This document shows positions 34,418 through 45,765 of a stretch of 64,000 nt of DNA, one piece after another. Position 1 is the first letter of the stretch. Every line of letters begins with the position of its first letter. Source of the stretch: Whitmania pigra (lineage: Eukaryota; Annelida; Clitellata; Hirudinida; Haemopidae); NCBI GenBank assembly GCA_021613335.1, contig JAJTWR010000392.1, positions 622,001 to 686,000 of the forward strand, in the 5' to 3' direction. Position numbers and translations under genes: made by a program. Below the pieces are notes generated by a model that did no database searches, had not been told where the DNA came from, and saw only the letters and a list, made by a program, of their open reading frames with translations.

Positions 34418-35399
34418 TAATTTATGAGATCTTCTTAACATACTTATAGATGTAATTTTGATCGATTGTTACGTTGACGTTTTGTACATTGAAACATGAC
34501 TAGATTGGAGCTTCTCATTAATAAATTGTTCAATTAAAGTTAACTTGTCAAGTGGTAGTTGTATCTTGTCAATTAAGGTTTGACATATTAAATACAAATT
34601 CGCAAGAACGCAACCCATTTGGCCAACCTGCATGTCAAATAAATATCTGTCATGATGTTTTACTACTTCAAATGACCCAAAAACCAAAAAGTAAAAGTCA
34701 ATTTTGTATTTCAATTCAATTCAATTTTTTAATATCGTGACTGGCTTAATGCTCGACATTTGTATATATTAAATTCGAATTTAGAAATAATTTCGTCAGG
34801 TGATATTTTAAGAATTAGTTGCTCATAATGAACTCCAGTCTTTTACTCTTCTACATTAATATTTTTAATTATTAATATAATTTAACATCAACTCACCTTA
34901 AAAACCATATTCATTTTGCAAACTATTCATCAACTAGAGGTCATCAATTTAAACCAAGGTCTTTTTTTGCGCAATAGACGACACCAAATATTTTTCACAA
35001 TTTGTGCTCAATTTGTGACATAAAAATGGTCGAAATTTTCTCCCAAAATAAATTTTCTTTCGTAATTATTATGTAACAACAGCAGCTTGGATGTCAGTGT
35101 TTTTTTTAATGTGATGCAACATTATATAGAAATATAATATTTTACATCTAAATTGTTTCTAAGCTTAATTGAGAAACTGCTCGTTTCTGTATGTCAACTG
35201 CATGGATGTACAAGATGGCTTGAACCTTCTGTACACCATTTTGAGCAATACTCCATGTAAAAAAACTCTTTTGTCCGGAAGGTTGGATCGAATTGGATTT
35301 TGTGAAATATTTCACTCTTCACATAAAGTTATATAATAATACATAAGTTTAAAAATTGACCCACTATGAAATTGGGACTTTGAAAAGACATTCCAACAG
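34418..35399. other. 3' end of the HECT gene and intergenic spacer
   Basis: AATAAA at 34520-34525 is a plausible poly(A) signal for the HECT gene. The rest holds no recognised gene. Confidence 0.4.
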
Positions 35400-36113
35400 A
35401 TGTCTAGCAGCAGAGCAGAATCACACTTCACAAAATTAATTTATGAACAGGGTGAGTCTGATTACAAGTGATTTTGATAGGCACACCATCACTTTTAATG
35501 TTTAAGATCATTGTTGGAATCTTTGTCACATCTTGTTTTTGTCATAGCATTTCTTTGAAGTTTTTAAATGATTCTCATTGGTAAAAAAAAATAATGATAA
35601 TAATAATCATAAGTTTAAACTTGTCTCCAGCATCAATTATATGTCGAGATTTCACAGAAAATCATTATCCTCCTTCGAAGTTTACAAAAAAATCAATGTT
35701 GTTGAAAGTGAGTTATTTTCTGTTATAATGTTTGCATGAATTATCACCATTTAATAAAAATATTGTGATTAATTAATATAACTACTATATTCTTAGTAAT
35801 AGTGAGCTTAAAAAATTAAAGTATTTATAAGTCAAGTTATGTTTCTTGATTCTTAAATAACTGTTATAAAAATAATGTTTTTTAAAAGATATGTTTTGAA
35901 TGGTGCAACACCCCTTAAGGATACTCATGACGAAGGAGTTTATAAAGTACAGACTCAACGAGGTCGATATTCAGTTTGATTATCTCTGCTCTCAACGTGC
36001 CTCTCAAGAGGGAGGATCAGAAGACAAGACCTCGGAAGATATTTCCTCAAGTTCTCTCAGCCAAGATCAAATTGTTTCCACCACGACCACCTGCCTGCCA
36101 TCTACATAACTGG
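35400..36113 (+). CDS. Unrecognised small gene, C-terminal frame uncertain
   Basis: Exon 1 (35400-35451) starts with ATG in MSSSRAESHFTK and ends at a GTGAGT donor, phase 1. Exon 2 (about 35636-35708) continues in frame through CRDFTENHYPPSKF to another GTGAGT donor, phase 0. Downstream, 35889-36320 contains overlapping open frames that each look partly coding: one has KEFIKYRLNEVD followed by a Ser-rich run and stops near 36109; another has KDTHDEGVYKVQTQRGRYS; a third continues to 36320. No acceptor that joins exon 2 cleanly to the best frame was found, so there may be a missed exon, a frameshift or a decaying gene. AATAAA at 36538-36543 would end it, facing CDK9. No family was recognised. 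Confidence 0.35.
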
Positions 36114-36537
36114 AAGCAGAGCAGCAACAAAACTAACCCGCTCAACTCTCTCCTGGTCAGCATGCATCTCAACAACCGCCACTCGTTGCCATGGCAAAGA
36201 ACTTCCAGCTTTCGGAGGGGACATAAAATGCCCAGTCACGTGATTGATGAGTGGCTGATGTGCTATTTTTTACGTATTACCAAGAACATACGACGGCGCT
36301 TCGCTCCAAGCAGTGGCTAATCGTTAGCGCGCTTCACTTTATTGACTTAAAACTTCCTTCATCGAAAGTGAAAAGTTGACATAAACATGAAAGCCACTTT
36401 ACCAATACTCATAAAGTCATTTTACTTATTTTCAGAAATATTGAAGTCAATTCTGAACTGTGTGAAGCCCTAAAGATCACATATATCGGGATAATCATAA
36501 GTAATAATAAAACGTAGATATTTGTACAGAAAGTTGG

Positions 36538-36543
36538 AATAAA
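36538..36543 (+). terminator. Poly(A) signal AATAAA of the gene at 35.4 kb
   Basis: AATAAA lies 77 bases before the convergent CDK9 stop codon (36620). The CDK9 strand has its own AATAAA at 36566-36571. The two 3' ends are therefore close to overlapping. Confidence 0.5.
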
Positions 36544-36565
36544 CTTTTGTAAGCTGTTCCACCTA

Positions 36566-36571
36566 TTTATT
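36566..36571 (-). terminator. CDK9: Poly(A) signal AATAAA of CDK9
   Basis: Plus-strand TTTATT, which is AATAAA on the minus strand, 49 bases beyond the CDK9 stop. It gives a short 3'UTR. Confidence 0.55.
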
Positions 36572-36619
36572 TAGTTCCTCTCATCCATCCAACTTTATCG
36601 AACTCATTGTTGCAGTTTC

Positions 36620-39600
36620 TTACAAGAATTCACTATCAGCAATGTAGGAAGACACATGGTCACGCATGGACATTTTGAGGTCGGAAATAACCTTGAGATC
36701 GGAAGGCAATGGCTCCCGCCAGAAAAATTCGTGGTTGAGGGCAGAGTCCGAATCGATGCGCTGTTTCGGATCCAAGACGAGGATTTTGTCGAGAAGATCG
36801 AGCGCATGCCTGTCCTCCACATAAACTTCTAATCGTTCCTTCACCTTCCTTGTTTTGCCCTTTTCCAGTTCCAGTTTATTGTAAAACTCCAACTTTTCAA
36901 CTCCTGGCCACACTTCAGGCGTTATTGAGCCGCACAGGTGACTAATGAATTTTAATTGCTGTTGTTCGCTGGTACCCTGCACTATGGGACACCTAGTCCA
37001 CATTTCTACCATTATGCATCCGGCACCCCACATGTCAATGGCCGGTCCGTAGTCGCGCTCCCCTAGCAGAATTTCGGGAGGTCTGTACCACAGGGTGACC
37101 ACCCTGTTCGTATATCTGTTGGGAGCTCCTTTGCTGATGCTGTAGGCTCTGGCTAATCCAAAATCGGCCAATTTGAGTGTGCCAGTTTTTGTTATGAGAA
37201 TGTTAGCAGTTTTCATATCTCTGAGAAGAATTTTGTTGTAGTGGATGAAGAAGAGACCATCCAAAAGCTGCTGCATGATCCTTTTAACGTTACCGAGAGT
37301 GAATATCACTTGATTATTGGCAAGGAGACCAGCAAGGTCATGCTCACAAAAATCAACAACCAAATAGAATTGGCTTCTGTATCTGTTGGCATATGATGCT
37401 TTTGTTCTACAGACTTCAATCAAATTGACAATATTCTCATGCTTTAGCAGTTGCAGTATTCTTATTTCTCTCAAGGCAGTAATGGGAAACTGAAGATATT
37501 GGAAGGGTTATAACAACTGATTAGATGAAAATGCATTGAATATGAAACATGATAATATATTTCATCTGAGAACAATTGATTTAATTCAGTTTAGATGCTA
37601 TAAAATGTACACCATAGCAAGTCATTGGCTTATATGGCATATATACTCAGGCATACATGTTCTAACAAAGTTAATTTGTTCAGCATCAAGAAATGGTTAG
37701 CCTTATTATTTCAACAACTGATGTAATACAAGTGATAGCAAAAAGGTTATAACAGCCATTATTCTTCAAATAACTTAGGTTTAAAATAGTGCATAAAACT
37801 TAAATTTAGAAAAAATTTATAATATCATATGAAAGTATTTTTCACTTTGATTAAACAATGGCAAAGGAAATTTTAATGGATGCTTACAAATTTTGATTTA
37901 TTTAATAGCTGAAAATATCAGCAAGAGTGTTAATTTAAAAGAAAGTTACCAATAAAAATGGGTAAGTCGTAATAATATTTACAGCACTGTATTTCCATTG
38001 CACAAGTTATCAACATCACTTTAACCTTTATATATTTTTGCTGGTATTTACCTCCTCAAATTTATTGTTCAATGATAAAAGCTCTCAAAATTTCCTTCAA
38101 GAAGTTTGATTTGACAAAAATGTTAATCAAGAAACTTTACAAAAAAAAAACCTTAAGAAGTAAATTCAACACTCAGGTCTAAAAGGATGGAATGATTCAG
38201 TTTATTTTAAAAATATAATTTGAAGGGAAGGATATTAAATGCATGAGCACTCACTCTTTTCTCATTCTCCATGAGGACCTTCTTCAATGCAACAATCTTC
38301 TTTGCTTTCTTGCACCTGGCCATGAACACCTCACTGAAAATTTAAAAATTTGAAAGTTTAAACATCAATAATAATAATAATAATAATATAATACGTTAAT
38401 TATTCTACTAATATAATATAATAATAATAATAATAATATCATAATATTTATAATATTTATAATTACATAATAATATTATAATAATTATTATTATTGATAA
38501 TATTTATAATTACATAATAATATTATAATAATATTATTATTAATAATATTTATAATTACATAATAATATTATAATAATTATTATTATTATTTATTATTAA
38601 TTATTAATATAATATATTAATTGTTATTATTATAATTATATATTAATTAATATTAATAATTATTACAATATATATCAATGTTATTATTATTACTATTATT
38701 GTCATTATCAATATCATTATTATTATTACATGACTACAATGTCAACCTTAATGTCACTTAGAGCTACAAATTATTAGGGGTACCGAGAAGTTCTGTCCGA
38801 TTTTCTTTAACCAAACTAAAATGCATGGTTGACATCTAGTTAGATGTTTTCAAGGTCAAATCAGATGCCGGACACTCGGTTCAACTTCAGATTTAGTTAA
38901 ATCTACTGCTGCTGATAGTTTTGAACACCCCATATCCACCATATCCCATGGAAAACAAAGTTTCAAAGTGAATCACATGCATCACTGCATGAATTCCACA
39001 AAGGTAGCAATCCAACAACTGCAGTGAAAAACATAATCACTATCCAAAAGGTGTGAGTGTTAGAAACTGATGTAGATGGTTTTTAGATTTAAAAATGACT
39101 TTAAAATTTCGACCTTACTAATGAGCCTCAATCGGGACACCCAGCCTTTTGGATGATGAACTTTTGAAAGCTTCGGTGGAAGAAGATTCTCTACAAACAA
39201 TCAGAACATTGTTCCAAAGACTTGATGCACCTTGGTCTACTGCTCTGGAGCATTTGAAAAAGATTGGAAATGTGTATAAAGAGGGGTGTGAGTTCCTCAT
39301 GAACTCTCTCCAGACAACAAAACAATGCGGGTAACAATTTGCAATAGTCTCCTTTTAAGGAATGAATTCTGCCAAACAAACTCAAGAGGTTGGAAAGTTC
39401 TTCACACTCCATACTCAATACAAGCTCCATACTTATTAAATCCTCCATACTCAATATAACCTCCATACTTGCCAGACCTTGTTCCATCAGATTTTCACTT
39501 ATTTCGTTCTTTAGAGCATTTCATCAGTGAAAAAATATTTATAAAAGTTCATGAGGTTGAAGAGGAGTTTGATTCCTTTATTTCTTTCAAAAATCTTAAT

Positions 39601-40642
39601 TTTTGAAGGGGGAATTAAAAAGCTCTAAAGTAAATGGTAAAGTAAAAGTTATAAAGTAAAGTAAAGGTTATATCTAGTGATGGTGACTATTTTGTTAAGC
39701 AATAAAAAATTTTCAATAATACTTCTTTCAATTATTATTCCTAACAAAAATTGGGACAGGACTTTCCAGCACCCCTAATAATGCTATGTCAGAGCTATTA
39801 GGAAAAAAAGATTCATATTGTTTTCATTTTTTTCTTTAATCGGCTGGCTTGATTGGTCGGTTGAATAGATGATTGAGTGATAGCATGCACGTTAATATAA
39901 TTTGTGTGAAATACTAGTTGAGGCTGATCTGCTACACCAAGAGATGTAATGCAGAAAGTATTACCTATTGCCTTAGTCAATATATTTTTTTATCTATGAA
40001 ACATTAAGGCCAAAAATTCAAAAATTGATATATATAATACATATGTATTTCTATAGAGAAAACAATTTACAGAATATCAAACAGTACAGAAAATAAGCAA
40101 GGGTATAAAGACTGAGATCTTCAGCATCACCAGCAACTTAATAAGAAAGCAAAATGTTTCAGAAAGTGCTAACGTTAATTTCTTTCAGCAAAGCAAAACA
40201 ATTTTTAGATAAAGTCTTTATGTCTCAGACTTTAATAAAAAGCATTTGTGGTTAAGTGCTATGCTTGCTCAGAGCATTCCTGCATGCAACAGGTATGTGT
40301 CAAATTCAAAAACTAGTTTGTACTCCCTCAATCACCCTTAAGGATGAGCACTGTAAAAATGGTTCACATAAAATGCTTCTGATGCTAAATGATTGGTCTT
40401 ATATAGAGCAACAACAAACGGAAGCAACTAACGAAGGCTCACCTAAAAGTTCCCCGTCCAATTTTCTTCAGTTTTTCATACTTTTCATTGACATCAGGAC
40501 ACAAAGGAAATTTAAGGCTCTCATATTTCAACCTCCGAGAACTTGTTATAGGTCCTCCTGCTTTCTCCTTGTTCTCATAATTCTTGCCTAAGTTGCTGTG
40601 AGCCGGATTGTTCGAGGCATTGGTGTTTCCAACTTCGGACAT
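36620..40642 (-). CDS. CDK9: Cyclin-dependent kinase 9 (P-TEFb kinase) with altered HRD and glycine loop
   Basis: Three minus-strand exons join in frame: 40642-40443, 38333-38255 and 37489-36620, about 382 residues (human CDK9 has 372). With cyclin T it forms P-TEFb, which phosphorylates RNA polymerase II and releases paused transcription. CDK9-specific sequence includes VALKKVLMENEK, FPITALREI, ICRTK-like VCRTK, LADFGLARA, RYTNRVVTLWYRPPE, CGSITPEVWP and LDPKQRIDSDSALNHEFFW. The ATP lysine, DFG and T-loop threonine are present. Two conserved positions differ: the HRD motif reads LRD (KILLRDMKTAN, near 37220), and the glycine loop reads GRGTFSEVF, with Ser at the third Gly across the exon 1-2 junction. 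Both are visible in the sequence. The N-terminal ~50 residues are Asn/Ser-rich. Intron 1 carries a mariner remnant. Confidence 0.93.
38450..38600. repeat. AT-rich minisatellite, three copies of a ~47-bp unit
   Basis: AATATTTATAATTACATAAT recurs at about 38452, 38499 and 38546, each followed by TAATATTATAATAA. It is embedded in a longer TAA/TTA-rich tract (38365-38725) in CDK9 intron 1. Confidence 0.85.
38774..39778 (+). mobile_element. Mariner element, decayed, 1.0 kb, in CDK9 intron 1
   Basis: The left end TTAGGGGTACCGAGAAGTTC and the minus-strand right end TTAGGGGTGCTGGAAAGTCC are inverted repeats, continuing TGTCC. Each end is flanked by TA, the expected mariner target duplication (38772-38773 and 39779-39780). 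The interior has remnants of a mariner transposase on the plus strand: a helix-turn-helix-like stretch with HLKKIGNV (39149-39334) and the C-terminal PDLVPSDFHLFRSLEHF. The length is below a typical 1.3 kb, so part is deleted. Confidence 0.9.
39149..39609 (+). pseudogene. Mariner transposase remnants
   Basis: The first fragment (39149-39334) contains TALEHLKKIGNV, like the end of the mariner DNA-binding region. The second (about 39460-39607) contains PPYLPDLVPSDFHLFRSL, which includes the last catalytic Asp of the DDD motif. The central catalytic part is missing, and stops separate the pieces. A local CTCCATACT repetition (39408-39470) adds to the damage. Confidence 0.8.
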
Positions 40643-41412
40643 TGTACTCTGGAAACAACAAATAATTCAACATTTTTTACGAAATGTTTTTAAAAATTGA
40701 TAAATCAAAAAATTCTTCAAATAATTATTGAGGTTATCCAGTCAGAACTTCATTATCCAGTTCAACTAATCAAAACCTTTATTTAAAACCTATGAATATT
40801 TCATCTGTTATTAGTAATTAATCCCAAATAAGGAATCAGTCTTTTCAATGTCAAAATTGTTTCCTCATCTTCTTAACTATAATTCTTACAGCCAACATAC
40901 TCATATTAGCTCACACAAGAATATAGCTTCCTCAACCAAAGTTTATCCACTATTGTCATAGGTTTCACAAAAAATAGTTTCTGCGGACTTTAAATTGGCG
41001 ATTTCCCCTAGACATGAAATAAAATGTAAAAGTAATATTGATCAGCATATCAGAGAGCATAAATATATTATTAAATATAATCTTAAATTATTCAAATAAT
41101 GGTGAATTGCCTCACCCTAATAATATATAAATTCTTCGAACAGGAAGAAATTATTAGACAATCTGAGGAACAGGCGGCCGGACTTGAATGTTCCTTTTGT
41201 GTGGCTCTCACATGTTACGCTTCAATTGTTTAGCTGTAATGTGGGACTGTTAAGAATTGATAGTTTTATTGACATTCATCTTTCAATAATTAACATTCAA
41301 TTAATAGTTAAAAGTACAAGCAAATTGAAAGCAAAATGAGAATCGACTTTAATTCATTGAATAAATTTTTATTATGCCAGGAATAACTGAGATTAATGTT
41401 AACACAAGGAAC
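40643..41412. other. CDK9 upstream region, no other gene seen
   Basis: This should contain the CDK9 promoter and 5'UTR. No other coding exon was recognised. Confidence 0.4.
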
Positions 41413-42163
41413 CAGTGGCGCAACTAGGGGTGGGGGGGTAATTCTCAACCCTTCCTTGGCTGCTCTTGATGCCTTGCAGAATGGCACAATGACTCCCGAG
41501 CTTTCAGAATTCTGCAATCTTCATGGAAAAGATGCTGAAACTGTGCAAAGACAACTCCAATTCACATCGACAAGTTTACGTGCTGAGTAGTCTGATCCCA
41601 ATGCATGTATCGAACTGCAAGATCTTTTCTATGCCACAAGCCTGTGTTACATTATATGTTCGATGTTGCTCTTATTCTGCCAGTTACGTGATCAGATGCA
41701 GAAAGGGCATTTTCTAAACTTCGCCTTATTAAAAGTCATCTCAGGACGACTATGTCTGCCTGTTGTTTGCAAAGTTTATTGAGAATATCTGCGAACAAAA
41801 CTACTGCACTTCTTCCAGTAAATGAAATGGTGAACAGATTTGCACAGACCGATCGAAAAATTATTTTGTAACTGCAAACACATCATATTACAATTTTAAA
41901 CATAAACTTTTTTTTGCATTTGCTTTAACTGGTTTGAAACTTTGAGACAGAGGATAGTCAAGCTCAATAATAAATTATTAAAGATACAAAAAAAGACTGC
42001 AGACAGAAGATAGTCAAACTTATAATAATAATCTGTTCTATCTTTAATTCTTTATTAATTATAATTAGTAGTATTGATTTGAACACTTTCAAACATTTTT
42101 CGACTGCGTCGGGCTTTCGTCCCTTGAGCCCCCCCCCAGCATTTTTCGCTGGTTGCGCCACTG
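41413..42163 (+). mobile_element. Internally deleted hAT element, 0.75 kb
   Basis: The left end CAGTGGCGCAACTAGGGGT and the minus-strand right end CAGTGGCGCAACCAGCG are inverted repeats sharing the first 12 bases; G-rich tracts follow on both sides. A matching 8-bp target duplication was not found, so one flank has changed. The interior encodes only pieces of a hAT transposase. Confidence 0.8.
41662..41871 (+). pseudogene. hAT transposase C-terminal fragment
   Basis: The frame contains SDAERAFSKLRLIKSHLR, the hAT C-terminal dimerisation motif, and ends at TAA 41869-41871. A TGA nine codons in, just before SDAERAF, interrupts the motif. Upstream pieces around 41440-41580 (SEFCNLHGKDAETVQ) may be other parts of the same transposase in another frame. 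Confidence 0.8.
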
Positions 42164-42869
42164 GTTAAAGACCAACCTTTTAAGAAGACACAACTTCTTC
42201 GCAATGGCGGGAACTTCATTCACAACCGGATGTTTCTGAACTGCCTCCCAAGTGATTCAGATGTGGGTGGTTTTGCGTACTAGAGCACGAACAAAAGGTT
42301 AAGATTTTGGAAAATGACCAGGATTACAACTTTCCACCATGGAGGATCTTGTAACCATGAAATTTTTGGTTCTTCTCTAAACTTCTCCATAGTCTTCATA
42401 TTTCGATTCTGAATCGTTACAAGTCAACACCAGTCCATAATGGTTCAACAAGTAATCAAGGAAAATAATTTAATAGTCTTGAAATCAATTAATCGCTAAC
42501 AATTCTTAAGGCCAATCTAATAGTTAAGACATTCCTTAATGTGGGCAGCCCATATTAAATGCTAACTTGAATTCTAACTCATCAACTCACATAATTCGAA
42601 AAGCTCGAGGAGAAAATCAGAGATGATCAAAAGAAACTGGACTGGTGTTGACTATCTGAGTAGCAGGCGTGACTTGATAAATGGCTGTAAAGTGATTAAC
42701 TTAGTGTGGCGTGGCATAAGTTGCACATCAATCCAAAGTTAACAAATGTGACAAATTCACGAGAATCAAATACTTAAGCAGGATTAATCTATTTAACATT
42801 TTTTGAATAGAAACATTTCCGTCAAAGTTATTATTTTCATTTATTATTAGTGATTGTTTTGTATTTTAG
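42164..42869. other. Intergenic, no accepted gene
   Basis: Short open stretches (for example from the ATG at 42622) lack support. Possible earlier exons of the candidate exon at 42870 were not resolved. Confidence 0.35.
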
Positions 42870-43085
42870 AATTACATAGAAGTAAGGTTCGACATTTTTC
42901 GGATTCACAACGAGCTTTTCATTTATAACGCTTTTGCATACATCCTCTGCTCAGGCGGTGATCCAAAAAAGTTATATATTTGCAGGGAAAGTCTGAGACA
43001 GGAAATTGTCAATTCATGTGTAAAAAAGAACATTTCTATTTCTGCGGACAGTTCTGTAGAAGAAGCTCCAGCAGACCACAACTAA
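42870..43085 (+). CDS. Candidate terminal exon of an unrecognised gene
   Basis: After a TTTGTATTTTAG acceptor, 72 codons are open to a TAA at 43083-43085. The sequence looks coding: balanced composition, with NYIEVRFDIFRIHNELF near the start and CVKKNISISADSSVEEAP near the end. AATAAA follows about 45 bases later. There is no methionine, so it would be a last exon. Its earlier exons were not found, and no family was recognised. It lies between two hAT remnants and could instead be part of an unrecognised transposon or an old gene fragment. Confidence 0.3.
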   Translation, partial: NYIEVRFDIFRIHNELFIYNAFAYILCSGGDPKKLYICRESLRQEIVNSCVKKNISISADSSVEEAPADHN

Positions 43086-43407
43086 TTGCATTTGGAGTTG
43101 GTTTGCAAATGCAGCTTGAATTACATAAATAAAGCTGAAGATAAAGGAGAAGCTTTGATGGTATGTGACAGTTGCTTCACATAGTTTCATAAGCGCTGTC
43201 AAAAAATTTAGTCCAAAACCGTGGAGTTCCCTTCCCCCCAAAATACGTCCCTGCGAAGGAGCAAAGAACAATTGCGGAACCAGAGAGCATTGAAGGCTGG
43301 CGGGTGATGCCTCCGGGTTCATAAAGAGCTGCATAAGTCGATGACGGTTTACGTTACCTGGCGAGTCAAAACCCAGTGACGATCATTTTATCATTTTCCA
43401 AGGGAAA

Positions 43408-43687
43408 TTAAACATAAACACCCTGCTAGCGATTTGTAAGCAGCCTGCTAGCCTTATTCAAATTTGCAATAATTTTATTTCAATAAGTCTAATTTTAAAG
43501 ATTTCAAAATAAATACATACATTTGGCAATTTATATAACATGGCGACAATTTATTCTATTGTTACACTTTATAAAATAACTCTATAGTTTCACTTTTACA
43601 CCCCGTAACAAGCAGTGCTTCGGTTTAAACATAAACACCCTGCGAGCGATTTGTAAACACCCTGCTAGCCTTATACAAATGTGTAAA
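43408..43687. repeat. Direct repeat pair of ~60 bp
   Basis: AACATAAACACCCTG then GAGCGATTTGTAA or TAGCGATTTGTAA, CCTGCTAGCCTTAT and CAAAT occur at about 43410-43471 and again at about 43628-43684, with few differences. The second copy ends 26 bases before the hAT element at 43713. Confidence 0.85.
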
Positions 43688-43712
43688 TTGGTTTAAGAAT
43701 CATCGTGCAATC

Positions 43713-45086
43713 CAGGGTTTCTTTCAGGCATACCTTCGGGGGGGCGTATCCTCCCCGGAGCTCAGCCATCTCCCCCCCCCCCCCCGAAAATAAAGATAAA
43801 TTTTTAAAAAATTCTGACTAAAAGTGTATGTAAAAACCCATAAATCTAAGACAAAAAAGTTTTAAAAAAATTTTCCTACCATCCGTAACTTATTTGTTAA
43901 CATGTCTTTGGACTAAGATATTTAGTATATGGTTTGTTTGAATGTATTGAAGTGAGATGGCTGTCCCACCACAGGATTGTGAATGATGTCTTCAGAAGCT
44001 TAAAATCAATTTTGATAGCATGTGAGCATATTCACAAAGAAGGAGAAAATTTGGCTTCATTAGCTGGTGAAATTTTGCTTGAGATTAGAAATGAAAGTTT
44101 TATAATCACCTGCCAAGTTATGAATGAAATTCTCAGTGCCCTCTCAAGAAAAAGATTTAAGTTTGACTAAAGTCATCCCATTGATTACTTCAACAAAATT
44201 GCACTTGAATGATATTGTGAAGCAGTGCGAAGATACCGAGAGTCATTTACAAAAAAAGATTAAGTGCAAAGTTGATGAGATAAAATTAGAAACACACCTG
44301 GTTGAAAATGAAAGTGCTAAAAGCGTATTAACAGGAATGAAGAGGTATTGTGAAACTGTCATCAAAGAAATTTAAGACAGATTTAATGACAAATCGATTG
44401 AGATTATGTTATTTGCAAGTCAATTTGAAACTTTTGAATCAATGTCAGGTATTCAAGACGAAGACATCATAACTTTTTGTAACAACTTTCCCATTCTAAA
44501 TGCAGAAGCTGTAGTTGAGGATTTAAAATCTTTTAAATTTTTCATAAAATCTATGGTTGAAGGCAAAAAGTACAAAACAGATGAAAACCCATTGAACAAA
44601 ATATTGGAAGCTGATTTGGGATACTGTGAACTACAAAGGCTTTGTGAAATTCTTGTAATTCCAGTAACAACTGCTTCAGTTGAAAGATCATTCAGTACAA
44701 TGAACAGGATTCTAAGCAAAGCAAGAAATAGAATGCTACCAGAAACTTTAACTCATTGTATGACCATAAGCATTGATGGTCCCGAAGTTCCAACGGAAGA
44801 TTTTCTTGATAGAGTAGTAGATTTATATGCTCTCAAAAAACCTCGGCGTTTAAAATTTCTTTAAACATTTCAGTTATTAAACATATTTTAAATTTTAGTT
44901 TGTATAAATGATTTTCAATATGTTTTTACCTAAAATATAATTATTGAACTGAGGTTGTGCGCGATTTGATTTTAAACTTGTATTTGGCACGAAATACTGC
45001 CCCCCCCCCCCCCCCCCGAACTCATGAAATGTCCCCCCGAACTCATGAAATGTCCCCCCGAACAATAATGCCTGAAAGAAACCCTG
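43713..45086 (+). mobile_element. Decayed hAT element, 1.4 kb, with 19-bp TIRs
   Basis: The left end CAGGGTTTCTTTCAGGCAT is matched exactly by the minus-strand right end. Flanks GTGCAATC (43705-43712) and AGGCAATC (45087-45094) share six of eight bases, an imperfect target duplication. The right end has two further copies of a C-tract followed by GAACTCATGAAATGT. It encodes a broken hAT transposase. The terminal sequence differs from the other two hAT elements in the window. Confidence 0.88.
43934..44864 (+). pseudogene. hAT transposase C-terminal half, broken
   Basis: Three open stretches: 43934-44170 (VRWLSHHRIVNDVFRSL, the conserved RW region), 44124-44375 in another frame, and 44406-44864 in that same frame after a TAA. 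The last contains the dimerisation motif IPVTTASVERSFSTMNRI and ends at 44864. One frameshift and one nonsense codon inactivate it. The N-terminal part, with zinc finger and first catalytic residues, is missing. Confidence 0.85.
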
Positions 45087-45094
45087 AGGCAATC

Positions 45095-45765
45095 AGTGAG
45101 CAGTCCGTGTTATATATTTTATCCAGTAAGCATGATAATAATGAACTCATACCTATCATTTATATTGTTGAGCATTTTAATTTATAATTAGGTAACACAT
45201 AAATTTCATCGTTTACAACTTGATGTAAATAAAAAAGGCTGATTTATGCCTAATAGCTTTAACTGTAAATGATCATTTATTTTTGGATAAACGAATTTAA
45301 CATGAGCATTCAATAAAGATAAACAAGGCCAAGAGTTATTTAATGACCAATTATAAAATTAATGTGCAAGAGCGAATAATTTTTTAACTTTGTATAATAA
45401 TGTGTGATCAATTACTTTTTTGAGCTGACCAACCCAATTGAAATCATTCATAAAGGTCGAAAGACTGGTAATTTTAATGAAACTTCTACGATGATATCCT
45501 CAGTTGTCGGAGAAACTCACCATAAGTTTTTTAAACTTACATAAATTTAGATTTCCATAAAATAAATGTTGTTTATAAAGTTGAATTATATAAATTACTA
45601 AATAAATAACAACATTTTAAATTAAAATGATAACTCATAAAAGTTGTCTTTATTTTTAAAATATTAATTAAATTATATTTTTTAATGACAAAATATAAAA
45701 AAGTTGTAAATTAAAAAAAAAAAATTATTTTCTTCATTGGATTTCAACCATCAACATTGGGAGTA
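45095..45765. other. Intergenic, RPL15 upstream region
   Basis: AT-rich, no gene recognised. The RPL15 promoter should lie in the last ~100 bases. Confidence 0.4.

Noticed and set aside
43014..43334. A minus-strand 106-codon frame
   Set aside because: It overlaps the more coding-like plus-strand exon at 42870-43085 and has no recognised motif.
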